Shown piece by piece: positions 40,316 through 47,959 of a stretch of DNA of 64,000 bases. The notes below the pieces were generated by a model. That model did not search any database, was not told where the DNA came from, and saw nothing but the letters and a program-made list of their open reading frames with translations. Position numbers and translations under genes: made by a program. Positions within the stretch are counted from its first letter, which is position 1; every line of letters starts with the position of its first letter. Source of the DNA: Solirubrobacter deserti (GTDB lineage Bacteria > Actinomycetota > Thermoleophilia > Solirubrobacterales > Solirubrobacteraceae); contig NZ_QPKJ02000002.1 in NCBI RefSeq assembly GCF_003344625.1, positions 620,001-684,000 on the forward strand, read 5' to 3'.

Positions 40316-40998
40316 TGGACGAGGGCCTCTACGTCATCATCGCGGGCGCCGGCAAGGTCGGCTGGAACCTCGCGCGCGAGCTGCTCGAGAAGGGCCACGA
40401 GGTCACCTGCATCGAGCAGGACCGCCGCCGCTATCTGACCGTCGAGCAGGAGCTCGAGCACGCCGTCCAGTACGGCGACGCCACCGAGCTGTGGGTCCTG
40501 GAGCGCGCGGGCATCCAGCGCGCCGACCTGGTGGTCGCCGTGACCGGCGACGACGAGGACAACCTGCTGATCTGCCAGGTGGCCAAGGAGAAGTACCTGT
40601 GCGAGCGGATCATCGCCCGGGTGAACAACCCGCGGAACCTCGAGCACTTCAAGCTGCTCGGCATCCAGCCCGCGGTGTCCGCCACCGACCTGATCCTGCG
40701 CCTGATCGAACACGAGGTCCCGCGCTACGGGCTCGTCCACCTGCTCGATCTGCCGGAGGAGCGCCTCGAGATCATCGAGCTCGTGGTCTCCGACACCGCG
40801 CCCGCCGCCGGTCGTGCGATCGCTGACATCGGGCTCCCGGACGGCGCACTCGTTATTTCGGTGCTTCGCGGCGGCTCGGGCTTCGTGCCCAAGGCAGACA
40901 CGGTGGTTGAGGCGGGCGACGAGGTCCTCGTCGTCCTCGACCCGGGCATCGAGCGTGACATCACCGCCCAGTTCGTGGGCGACAACGGTCACGCGTAA
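40315..40998 (+). CDS. trkA: TrkA-family regulatory protein (RCK_N plus RCK_C)
   Basis: The product has 227 aa. RCK_N: VIIAGAGKVGWNLARELLE and DRRRYLTVEQE, then AVTGDDEDNLLICQVAKEKY. RCK_C (about residues 145-220): EIIELVVSDTAPAAGRAIAD and GDEVLVVLDPG. These are the cytoplasmic nucleotide-sensing subunits of Trk/Ktr K+ uptake systems. No TrkH/KtrB pore is in the window, so the pore is either elsewhere or the APC proteins upstream take that role. Confidence 0.9.
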   Translation: MDEGLYVIIAGAGKVGWNLARELLEKGHEVTCIEQDRRRYLTVEQELEHAVQYGDATELWVLERAGIQRADLVVAVTGDDEDNLLICQVAKEKYLCERIIARVNNPRNLEHFKLLGIQPAVSATDLILRLIEHEVPRYGLVHLLDLPEERLEIIELVVSDTAPAAGRAIADIGLPDGALVISVLRGGSGFVPKADTVVEAGDEVLVVLDPGIERDITAQFVGDNGHA

Positions 40999-41129
40999 GG
41001 CTCCGTTCCCGTACCATTGCCAGCAAGACGGCCTCGCCGCCGCAAGTGAGCTCCAACCCCGAGCTCGGCCTGCGAACAAAGGGCACCCCTCCGCCCTGGG
41101 CCCAGTAGGCATCGCGGCGCGAGCGGCAA

Positions 41130-41157
41130 GCGACCCGCCCCACCCGGGGCGGGTCGC
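41130..41157. terminator. Strong bidirectional hairpin between trkA and the Crp-like gene
   Basis: GCGACCCGCCCC (41130-41141) and GGGGCGGGTCGC (41146-41157) form a perfect 12-bp stem with a 4-nt loop. It lies between convergent genes in a 177-bp gap (40999-41175) in which I see nothing else. It has no T-tract, as is common for actinobacterial terminators. Confidence 0.65.
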
Positions 41158-41175
41158 CCCGCCGAACTGCGCCGT

Positions 41176-41937
41176 CTACGCGGAGTGCCGCTGGAAGGCG
41201 ATGGAGCTGTGATCGTCGACCGGCCGCGCCTGCCGCGGCTCGGGCGGCTCGCCGAGCAGCAGCCAGCCGCCGTCCGGGCGACGTTCGACCTCTCCGCGCG
41301 CGATCAACTGTCCCAGGGCCGTCGTGACCGACGGGCGGCGGGCGCCGACCATGCCGGCCAGCGTGCGATGCGGGAGCCGCAGCGAGACCACCACGCCGCC
41401 GGGAGCGACGCGGCCCCAGCGCTCGGCCAGGCACCACAGCAGCGCGAGGAGACGGTCGTCGACCCGGGTCAGATGGGCGATCGCCTGCATGACGACCAGC
41501 CGCTCGGCGCGGCGGGCGGCGCGTTCGACCAGCGAGGCAAAGATTTCGGGCCACTGGGCGGCGCGGACGGCCAGGGCCTGGTCGATCACGGCCAGGCGGA
41601 CCGTGCTGAGCGCGCTCCACTCGACGCTGCGGGGCAGCAGGACCTCGGCGTCCCGGTCGTCCCAGGCACGCAAGAGATCGCCCGGGCCGAGCAGCTCGGC
41701 GCACGGGTGGTCGCCCACGATGGCCTCACGCACGAGCAGGCCGTCGAGGACGAGCAGCCCGATCGGATTCGTCCCGCCGGCCAACGCGCGGGCGGGCGAC
41801 CACGGCCCCCGAGGCACGTCGATCGAGCGCGCGAACAAGCGCTGGCTGACTTCGCGCACACGGCGCGGATCCAGGCCTCGAGCGAGCTCGGGGTCTGCCT
41901 CCAAGAGCTGAACTGAGCCGTTCCCGGCGTCTGGCAT
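41176..41937 (-). CDS. Crp/Fnr-family transcriptional regulator
   Basis: The product has 253 aa. The N-terminal cyclic-nucleotide-binding-like barrel is seen in IGLLVLDGLLVREAIVGDH and CAELLGPGDLLRAW. A dimerisation helix follows (VVMQAIAHLTRVDDRLLALLW), then the winged helix with RLPHRTLAGMVGARRPSVTTAL as recognition helix. The phosphate-binding cassette of cAMP binders (RSAxxxA) is not evident, so the ligand is unclear. It is transcribed towards the permease/RCK operon and separated from it by a terminator. Confidence 0.85.
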   Translation of the reverse strand: MPDAGNGSVQLLEADPELARGLDPRRVREVSQRLFARSIDVPRGPWSPARALAGGTNPIGLLVLDGLLVREAIVGDHPCAELLGPGDLLRAWDDRDAEVLLPRSVEWSALSTVRLAVIDQALAVRAAQWPEIFASLVERAARRAERLVVMQAIAHLTRVDDRLLALLWCLAERWGRVAPGGVVVSLRLPHRTLAGMVGARRPSVTTALGQLIARGEVERRPDGGWLLLGEPPEPRQARPVDDHSSIAFQRHSA

Positions 41938-42067
41938 GCGAACGGAAGTCCTGTCGATCGCGCGGAGGCGGCTGCCCCCGCTAGGCCGAGCTTCAATGTA
42001 GCGCTGAGAATACCTGGGTGGAAGGCTTCAGAACCGGTCGGTCCGCCTATTTCGTGTTCGTGGTTCC

Positions 42068-42073
42068 TATACT
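42068..42073 (+). promoter_or_regulatory. Candidate -10 element (TATACT) of the tRNA-Gln promoter
   Basis: TATACT lies 16 nt before the tRNA 5' end, a normal distance for a processed precursor. The -35 is weak. The 152-bp gap (41938-42089) between the Crp-like gene and the tRNA shows nothing else. Confidence 0.5.
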
Positions 42074-42089
42074 GCTCCCCGCAACCCGT

Positions 42090-42161
42090 TGCCGGGTGGT
42101 GTAATTGGCAACACGCCAGATTCTGGCTCTGGTATTTGGGGTTCGAGTCCCTGCCCGGCAG
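42090..42161 (+). tRNA. tRNA-Gln, anticodon CUG
   Basis: The gene is 72 nt. The acceptor stem TGCCGGG/CCCGGCA is 7 bp, with discriminator G. The D-arm is GTGT/ACAC. The anticodon stem CCAGA/TCTGG closes the loop TTCTGGC with CTG at the anticodon positions. The T-arm has the loop TTCGAGT. No CCA is encoded. CUG reads CAG, the main Gln codon in this G+C-rich genome. Confidence 0.95.
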
Positions 42162-42166
42162 CTTCT

Positions 42167-42205
42167 CGCGATGTGTTCACGGCTCGAACCCGTGAACACA
42201 TCGCG
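42167..42205. terminator. Perfect 16-bp hairpin 5 nt after the tRNA
   Basis: CGCGATGTGTTCACGG (42167-42182) pairs perfectly with CCGTGAACACATCGCG (42190-42205) around a 7-nt loop CTCGAAC. It probably terminates the tRNA transcript, but there is no T-tract after it. On the minus strand the loop reads GTTCGAG, a T-arm-like sequence. Confidence 0.6.
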
Positions 42206-42223
42206 CAGAATCGCTCGTCCGGC

Positions 42224-42229
42224 TACGGT
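42224..42229 (+). promoter_or_regulatory. Candidate -10 element (TACGGT) of the hen1-pnkp operon
   Basis: TACGGT lies 8 nt before the GTG at 42238, downstream of the hairpin. The RNA repair operon therefore probably has its own leaderless promoter and is not read through from the tRNA. Confidence 0.45.
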
Positions 42230-42237
42230 GCCGCTCA

Positions 42238-43530
42238 GTGCTTCTGAGCATTTCCACCACGCACCGGCCCGCGACCGATCTGGGCTTTCTGTTGCACAAG
42301 CACCCCGACCGGGTGCAGGCCTTCCGGCTCCCGTTCGGGACCGCGCACGTCCTCTATCCCGAGGCGACCGACACCCGCTGCACGGCCACGCTGCTGCTCG
42401 AGATCGACCCGGTCGGGCTCACCCGCCGCGGCGGCCGCGGCGCCTTCGCGCTCGCCGAGTACGTCAACGACCGGCCGTACGTGGCGTCGTCGCTGCTCAG
42501 CGTCGCGCTGGTCACCGTCTTCAAGACCGCGATGGAAGGCCGCACGCCCGCGCTCGCCCAGACCGAGATCCCGCTCGCGGCCGAGCTGCCCGCCGTGCCC
42601 GCGCGCGGCGGGGAGGAACTCGTCGGCAGGCTGTTCGAGCCGCTCGGCTACGAGGTCACCGTCACGGACATCGGCAGCGGCCGCCACGTCGGACTCAGGC
42701 TGGCCGCGACCACCCGGCTCTCGGCGCTGCTCACCCACCTGTACGTGCTGCTCCCCGTGCTCGACGACGAGAAGCACTACTGGGTCGACAAGGCCGAGAT
42801 CGAGAAGCTGCTGCGCCGCGGTGAGGGCTGGCTGAACACGCACCCGGAGCGGGAGCTGATCACGCGCCGCTACCTCAAGCACGAGCGCCGGCTCGTGAAC
42901 CCCGCGCTCGCCGCGCTGGGCGAGCAGCAGCCTGAAGACGAGCAACGGGAAGCGGCGCTCGAGCGCCCGGTCTCGCTCAAGGACCAGCGGCTCGGCACGG
43001 TCCAGGCCGTGCTGCGCGAGACGGGCGCGACGAGCGTGATCGACCTCGGCTGCGGGTCGGGCGCGCTGCTCGAGCGCCTCACCAAGGATGGCTACCGCGT
43101 CCTGGCCGGCGCCGACGTGTCCGCGCGGGCGCTCGAGCACGCGCAGCGGCGCGTCGGCTCCGCGCGGCTGTTCCACAGCCCGCTGACCTACCGCGACAAG
43201 CGCTTGCGCAACTACGACGCCGCCACGCTGGTCGAGGTGATCGAGCACTTCGACCCGCCGCGTCTGCGCGCGCTCGAGCAGAACGTGTTCGGCTCCGCGC
43301 AGCCTCGCACGGTGATCGTCACCACGCCCAACGCCGAGTACAACCGCCTGTGGCCGAGTCTGGAGGGCTTCCGGCACCCCGACCACCGCTTCGAGTTCAC
43401 GCGGGCGGAGTTCGCCGCCTGGGCGACCCGGATCGAAGCCGAATACGGCTACCGAGTCCGCTTCGTCCCGGTCGGGCCGGAGGACGCTGAAGCCGGCCCG
43501 CCCACGCAGATGGCGGTGTTCACCCGATGA
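42238..43530 (+). CDS. hen1: 3'-terminal RNA ribose 2'-O-methyltransferase Hen1
   Basis: The product has 430 aa. Residues of about 1-245 form the bacterial Hen1 N-terminal domain (ISTTHRPATDLGFLLHKHP at the start, YVNDRPYVASSLLSVAL). Residues of about 255-430 form the methyltransferase: SVIDLGCGSGALLERL binds SAM, and VEVIEHF supplies the Glu-x-x-Glu-His metal site required for 2'-O-methylation. Bacterial Hen1 marks the 3' end of cleaved RNA before Pnkp seals it, so the repaired RNA resists re-cleavage. The stop overlaps the pnkp ATG (ATGA). Confidence 0.95.
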   Translation: MLLSISTTHRPATDLGFLLHKHPDRVQAFRLPFGTAHVLYPEATDTRCTATLLLEIDPVGLTRRGGRGAFALAEYVNDRPYVASSLLSVALVTVFKTAMEGRTPALAQTEIPLAAELPAVPARGGEELVGRLFEPLGYEVTVTDIGSGRHVGLRLAATTRLSALLTHLYVLLPVLDDEKHYWVDKAEIEKLLRRGEGWLNTHPERELITRRYLKHERRLVNPALAALGEQQPEDEQREAALERPVSLKDQRLGTVQAVLRETGATSVIDLGCGSGALLERLTKDGYRVLAGADVSARALEHAQRRVGSARLFHSPLTYRDKRLRNYDAATLVEVIEHFDPPRLRALEQNVFGSAQPRTVIVTTPNAEYNRLWPSLEGFRHPDHRFEFTRAEFAAWATRIEAEYGYRVRFVPVGPEDAEAGPPTQMAVFTR

Positions 43531-45992
43531 AGATCACGCTCGGCGATCCCTGCCTGGTCGTGCTGATCGGCGCCTCCGGCTCCGGCAAGAGCACGTTCGC
43601 GGAGCGCCACTTCCTGCCGACCGAGACCGTCAGCAGCGACGCCTGCCGCGCGCTGGTGGCCGACGACCCCAACGCCCAGGACGCCACCGAGGACGCATTC
43701 GCGGTCCTGCACGAGATCACCTCGCGCCGGCTCGCACGCGGCCGCCTCACCGTCATCGACGCCACCAACGTCCAGCGCGAGGCGCGCGAGCCGCTCGTGC
43801 GGATCGCCCGCGAGCACGACCTGTTCGCGGCCGCGATCGTGATCGACACGCCCGAGGCCACCTGCCAGGCGCGCAACGCCACGCGCCCGGACCGCGACTT
43901 CGGCGAGCACGTCATCCGCCGCCAGGCGCGCGACCTGCGCCGGTCGCTCAAGTTCCTTCAGAAGGAGGGCTTCCGCTTCGCGCACACCGTCCGGCCCGGT
44001 GACGAGATCGAGATCGTCCGCGAGCCGCTGTGGGCCAACCGCGCACACGAGGCGGGTCCGTTCGACATCGTCGGCGACGTCCACGGCTGCCACGAAGAGC
44101 TCAGCACGCTCCTCGACCGGCTCGGCTACACCGAAGCCGGGCACCCTGAAGGCCGGCGCCTGGTCTTCGTCGGCGACTACGTGGACCGTGGCCCCGACAC
44201 GCCGAACGTCCTGCGCACCGTCATGCGCCTGCAGGCCGCCGGCCACGCGATCGCGCTGCCCGGCAACCACGACGTCAAGCTCCTGCGCAAGCTCAACGGC
44301 CGCGACGTGCAGGTCACCCACGGTCTCGCCGAATCACTGGAGCAGCTGGAGGCGGACCCGGTCGACGGCGCCGCCGACTTCCTCAAGGACCTCACCAGCC
44401 ACGTCGTGCTCGACGGCGGCCGGCTGGTCGTCGCCCATGCGGGCATGCCCGAGCGCTACCAGGGCCGCAGCTCCCGCCGCGTGCGCGAGTTCGCCCTCTA
44501 TGGCGAGACGACGGGGGAGACGGACGAGTTCGGCCTGCCCGTCCGCGGCGACTGGGCGGCGGACTATCGCGGCCGCGCGACCGTCGTCTACGGCCATACC
44601 CCGGTCGCCGAGCCCGGCTGGGTCAACAACACGATCAACATCGACACGGGCTGCGTGTTCGGCGGCGCGCTGACCGCGCTCCGATGGCCCGAGCGCGAGC
44701 TCGTCAGCGTGCCCGCCACCCGCGAGCACTATGCGCCCGCCAAGCCGCTGCGCGCGCTCGAGGAGCGCCCCGACCGCCTGCTCGACGTCGAGGACATCGC
44801 CGGCAAGCGCTTCGTCCAGACGCGGTTCGCCCGCACCGTCACGATCCGGGAGGAGCTCGCGGCGGGCGCGATGGAGGTGATGAGCCGCTTCGCCGTCGAC
44901 CCGCGCTGGCTCGTCTACCTGCCCCCGACGATGGCGCCCACGGCCACCAGCCAGCGCGAGGACGCGCTCGAGCACCCGGCGGAGGCGTTCGCCGAGTATC
45001 GCGCCGAGGGCGTCGGCCACGTGGTGTGCGAGGAGAAGCACATGGGCTCGCGCGCGATCGCGGTCGTGTGCCGCGACGAGGCGACCGCGGCCACGCGCTT
45101 CGGAGCCGAGGGCACCGGCGCGCTCTACACGCGCACGGGCCGCCCGTTCCTCGACGACGCCGAGCCCGCGCTCGCCCGCATCCGCGAGGCCGCCACCGCC
45201 GCGAACCTGTGGGAGACGCTCGAGTCCGACTGGGTCGTGCTCGACTGCGAGCTGCTGCCGTGGTCGGCCAAGGCGCAGCAGCTGATCGACCGCCAGTACG
45301 CGCCGGTCGGCGCCGCGGGCACCGCCGCCCTGGAGGCGAGCGTCGCCGTGCTCGAAACCGCGGCGCGGCGGGTCGACGTCGGCGCGCTGCTCGAGCGCAC
45401 CCGCGAGCGAGCCCGTCGGGTCGCGGGCTACGTGCACGCCTACCAGCACTACAACTGGCCCGTCTCCGGGCTGGAGGACCTGCGCCTCGCGCCGTTCCAC
45501 GTCCTCGCCACCGAATCGGGGGCGTGCTTCGACCGCGACCACGCCTGGCACCTGGAGCACTGCGACGCGCTCGCGGCGGCCGACCCCGAGTGGATCCGCC
45601 GCACGGACCGCCGCTTCGTCGACCTCACCGGCTCGGACGCCGAAGCCACCGCGTGGTGGGAGGAGCTCACGGCCGGTGGCGGCGAGGGCATGGTCGTCAA
45701 GCCGCTCGCGTTCACCACACGCGGCCGCCGCGGATTCGCGCAGCCCGGCATCAAGGTCCGCGGCCGCGAGTACCTGCGGATCATCTACGGGCCGGAGTAC
45801 GACGCGCCGGACCAGATCGCCCGCCTACGCAGCCGCGCGCTGGGCCGCAAGCGCGGCCTCGCCGGGCGCGAGTTCGCGCTCGGCGTCGAGGCGCTCGAGC
45901 GGTTCGTCCGCCGCGAGCCGCTGTTCCGCGTCCACGAGTGCGTCTTCGGAGTGCTCGCGCTGGAGTCAGAACCCATCGATCCGCGGCTCTAA
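43527..45992 (+). CDS. pnkp: Polynucleotide kinase-phosphatase-ligase Pnkp (RNA repair)
   Basis: The product has 821 aa with three domains in the expected order. The kinase (1 to about 170) has the P-loop GASGSGKST at residues 15-23 and DATNVQREAREPLVRIAREH. The metallophosphatase (about 180-430) has GDVHGCHEEL, GDYVDRGPDTP, GNHD and GHTPV. The ligase (about 480-821) has the nucleotidyl Lys504 in EEKHMGSRAI and GEGMVVKP as a later motif. It heals 5'-OH and 2',3'-cyclic phosphate ends of broken RNA and, with Hen1, seals them. Translationally coupled to hen1. Typical targets are tRNAs cut by ribotoxins. Confidence 0.96.
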   Translation: MKITLGDPCLVVLIGASGSGKSTFAERHFLPTETVSSDACRALVADDPNAQDATEDAFAVLHEITSRRLARGRLTVIDATNVQREAREPLVRIAREHDLFAAAIVIDTPEATCQARNATRPDRDFGEHVIRRQARDLRRSLKFLQKEGFRFAHTVRPGDEIEIVREPLWANRAHEAGPFDIVGDVHGCHEELSTLLDRLGYTEAGHPEGRRLVFVGDYVDRGPDTPNVLRTVMRLQAAGHAIALPGNHDVKLLRKLNGRDVQVTHGLAESLEQLEADPVDGAADFLKDLTSHVVLDGGRLVVAHAGMPERYQGRSSRRVREFALYGETTGETDEFGLPVRGDWAADYRGRATVVYGHTPVAEPGWVNNTINIDTGCVFGGALTALRWPERELVSVPATREHYAPAKPLRALEERPDRLLDVEDIAGKRFVQTRFARTVTIREELAAGAMEVMSRFAVDPRWLVYLPPTMAPTATSQREDALEHPAEAFAEYRAEGVGHVVCEEKHMGSRAIAVVCRDEATAATRFGAEGTGALYTRTGRPFLDDAEPALARIREAATAANLWETLESDWVVLDCELLPWSAKAQQLIDRQYAPVGAAGTAALEASVAVLETAARRVDVGALLERTRERARRVAGYVHAYQHYNWPVSGLEDLRLAPFHVLATESGACFDRDHAWHLEHCDALAAADPEWIRRTDRRFVDLTGSDAEATAWWEELTAGGGEGMVVKPLAFTTRGRRGFAQPGIKVRGREYLRIIYGPEYDAPDQIARLRSRALGRKRGLAGREFALGVEALERFVRREPLFRVHECVFGVLALESEPIDPRL

Positions 45993-46038
45993 CCGCCACA
46001 TTGCCGAGCCTTTACCGCCTCCCGGGACAGTTCCTCCC

Positions 46039-46131
46039 ATGAGGACGATCAAGGTCATCGCGACCACCACCGCCCTCACGCTCCCGATCCTCCTCCCGGC
46101 CATGGCCGAGGCGAAGGCCACCTGGACCTAG
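46039..46131 (+). CDS. Possible 30-aa peptide, signal-peptide-like
   Basis: ATG 46039 opens a 30-codon frame encoding a basic start (MRTIK), a hydrophobic stretch (ATTTALTLPILLPAMA) and a short tail ending at TAG 46131. It looks like a signal peptide with almost no mature part. No Shine-Dalgarno and no -10 at leaderless spacing are seen. It could be the remnant of a secreted protein or a chance frame in the 143-bp gap between convergent genes. Confidence 0.3.
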   Translation: MRTIKVIATTTALTLPILLPAMAEAKATWT

Positions 46132-46135
46132 ACCC

Positions 46136-47959
46136 CTACGCGGCGCTCTGCTCGCGCCAGTCCTCGTGCAGACGCCAGTAGTGCCCTCGCGCCGCCAGCA
46201 ACTCGGCGTGGGACCCCTGCTCCACGATGCGCCCGTGCTCCATCACGACGATCTGGCCCGCCCGCTCGATCGTGGAGAGCCGGTGCGCGATGACGATCGC
46301 TGTCCGGCCGGCGAGCAGCCGCCGCAGGCCGGCTTCGATCTTGGATTCCGTGTGCACGTCGACGTTCGAGGTCGCCTCGTCCAGGACGAGGATCCGGGGG
46401 TCGGCGACGAGCGCTCGCGCGAAGGCGACGAGCTGCCGCTGCCCCGCCGAGAGCTGGACCCCGCGCTCGCCGACCGGGGTGTCGTATCCGAGCTCGAGCC
46501 CGGCGATGAAGTCGTCGGCACCCACGGCCGCGGCCGCCGCCCGCACCTGATCGCCTGAAGCGTCGGGGCGGCCGAACGCGATGTTCTCCGCGATCGTGCC
46601 GCTGAACAGGAACGCCTCCTGGGGCACGATGCCCATCTGCGATCGCAGCGACTGCGCCGTCACGTCGCGCAGGTCGTGGCCGTCGACCAGCACGCGCCCG
46701 TCCGTCGGGTCGTAGAAGCGCGCGACGAGCTTAGCGAACGTCGACTTGCCGGCGCCGGTCGTGCCCACGAGCGCGACCGTCTGCCCGGGCGGGACCGTCA
46801 GCGTGACCTCCCGCAGCGCGTACGCGTCGCCGCCGTAGGAGAAGGACACGTCGTCGAGCACGATCTCGCCGCGGATGCGCGGCAGCTGGATCGCGTCCGG
46901 CGCGTCCACCAGGTCGGGCTCCTCGTCGAGCAGCTCGAAGATCTTGTCCAGCGCCGCCATGCCGGCCTGGTAGGTCGTGTAGAGCTGGCTCAGCTGCTGA
47001 ATCGGGTCGAAGAAGTTGTTCAACGCGGCCAGGAACGCGACGAGGACGCCGATCGTGATCTCGCCGTTCAGCGCCTGGACGCCGCCGTAGAACAGGATCC
47101 CGGCGGTCGCGAGGGCGCTCAGCAGCTCCACGCCGGGGAAGTACGCGGCGTTGAGATGGACCGTCTTCATGTTCGCGCCGCGGTTCTCCTCGTTGAGGTC
47201 CTCGAAGCGGCGCAGGTGGCGCGGCTCCTGCGCGAACGTGCGCACGACGCGGATCCCCGACAGCGTCTCCTGCAGGTAGGCGGTGATCGCGGCGACCTTC
47301 TCGCGCGTGGCGCGGTAGGCGTCGGCCGAGACGATCCGGAACACGAACGACGCGATCCCGAGCACCGGGAACACCGTGTAGGTGATCAGCGCGAGCTCCG
47401 GATCGAGCGTGAACAGGATCGCGGCGGTACCGATCAGCGTCAGCGACGAGCCGAACAACGTCACGATGCCGTCGCTGACCAGCGTGTCGAGTGCCTCCAC
47501 GTCGTTGGACATGCGCGAGATCAGCACGCCCGCGCGCTTGCGCGAGTAGAAGCCGACCGACATCCCCTGCAGGTGCTGGAAGAGCTGGATCCGCAGGTCC
47601 TGCAGCGCGCGCTGGCCGATCCAGCCGACGAGGTAGGTCTGCGCGTAGGTCGCGCCCCAGTACGCGATCGCGCTGACCAGGAAGGCGACGACGATCCACG
47701 TCAGTGCAGTCATGTTGCCGGGCACGATGCCGCTGTCGATCGCGAGCTTGGCCAGCGGCGGCGGCGCCAGCGCGGCGGCCGTCGCGATGATCAGCGCGAC
47801 GAACATCAGCGCCACGCGGCCGCGGTAGGGCGAGAGCAGCACGATCAGACCGCGCAGCTTGCGCCCGCGCCCGCTCGTCGCGCGCCAGCGCCGGATGAGA
47901 TCGTCCCTGCGGCGCACAGGACCAGCGGCTTCGAGGGATTCCCTGTCGGCACGCGTCAC
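46136..47959 (-). CDS. ABC exporter half-transporter, canonical ATPase site subunit
   Basis: The product has 607 aa with a GTG start in a 4-bp overlap with the upstream partner. Residues of about 35-330 are a six-helix type I exporter domain. The ATPase has Walker A VALVGTTGAGKST, Q-loop MGIVPQEAFLF, signature LSAGQRQ and Walker B ILVLDEATSNVD with the catalytic Glu. With the next gene it should form a heterodimeric exporter for lipids, drugs or peptides; substrate unknown. Confidence 0.92.
   Translation of the reverse strand: MTRADRESLEAAGPVRRRDDLIRRWRATSGRGRKLRGLIVLLSPYRGRVALMFVALIIATAAALAPPPLAKLAIDSGIVPGNMTALTWIVVAFLVSAIAYWGATYAQTYLVGWIGQRALQDLRIQLFQHLQGMSVGFYSRKRAGVLISRMSNDVEALDTLVSDGIVTLFGSSLTLIGTAAILFTLDPELALITYTVFPVLGIASFVFRIVSADAYRATREKVAAITAYLQETLSGIRVVRTFAQEPRHLRRFEDLNEENRGANMKTVHLNAAYFPGVELLSALATAGILFYGGVQALNGEITIGVLVAFLAALNNFFDPIQQLSQLYTTYQAGMAALDKIFELLDEEPDLVDAPDAIQLPRIRGEIVLDDVSFSYGGDAYALREVTLTVPPGQTVALVGTTGAGKSTFAKLVARFYDPTDGRVLVDGHDLRDVTAQSLRSQMGIVPQEAFLFSGTIAENIAFGRPDASGDQVRAAAAAVGADDFIAGLELGYDTPVGERGVQLSAGQRQLVAFARALVADPRILVLDEATSNVDVHTESKIEAGLRRLLAGRTAIVIAHRLSTIERAGQIVVMEHGRIVEQGSHAELLAARGHYWRLHEDWREQSAA

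Noticed and set aside
42167-42205. Integration (att) site at the tRNA gene
   Set aside because: No duplicated tRNA 3' end and no integrase nearby; the hairpin is not a copy of the tRNA end.
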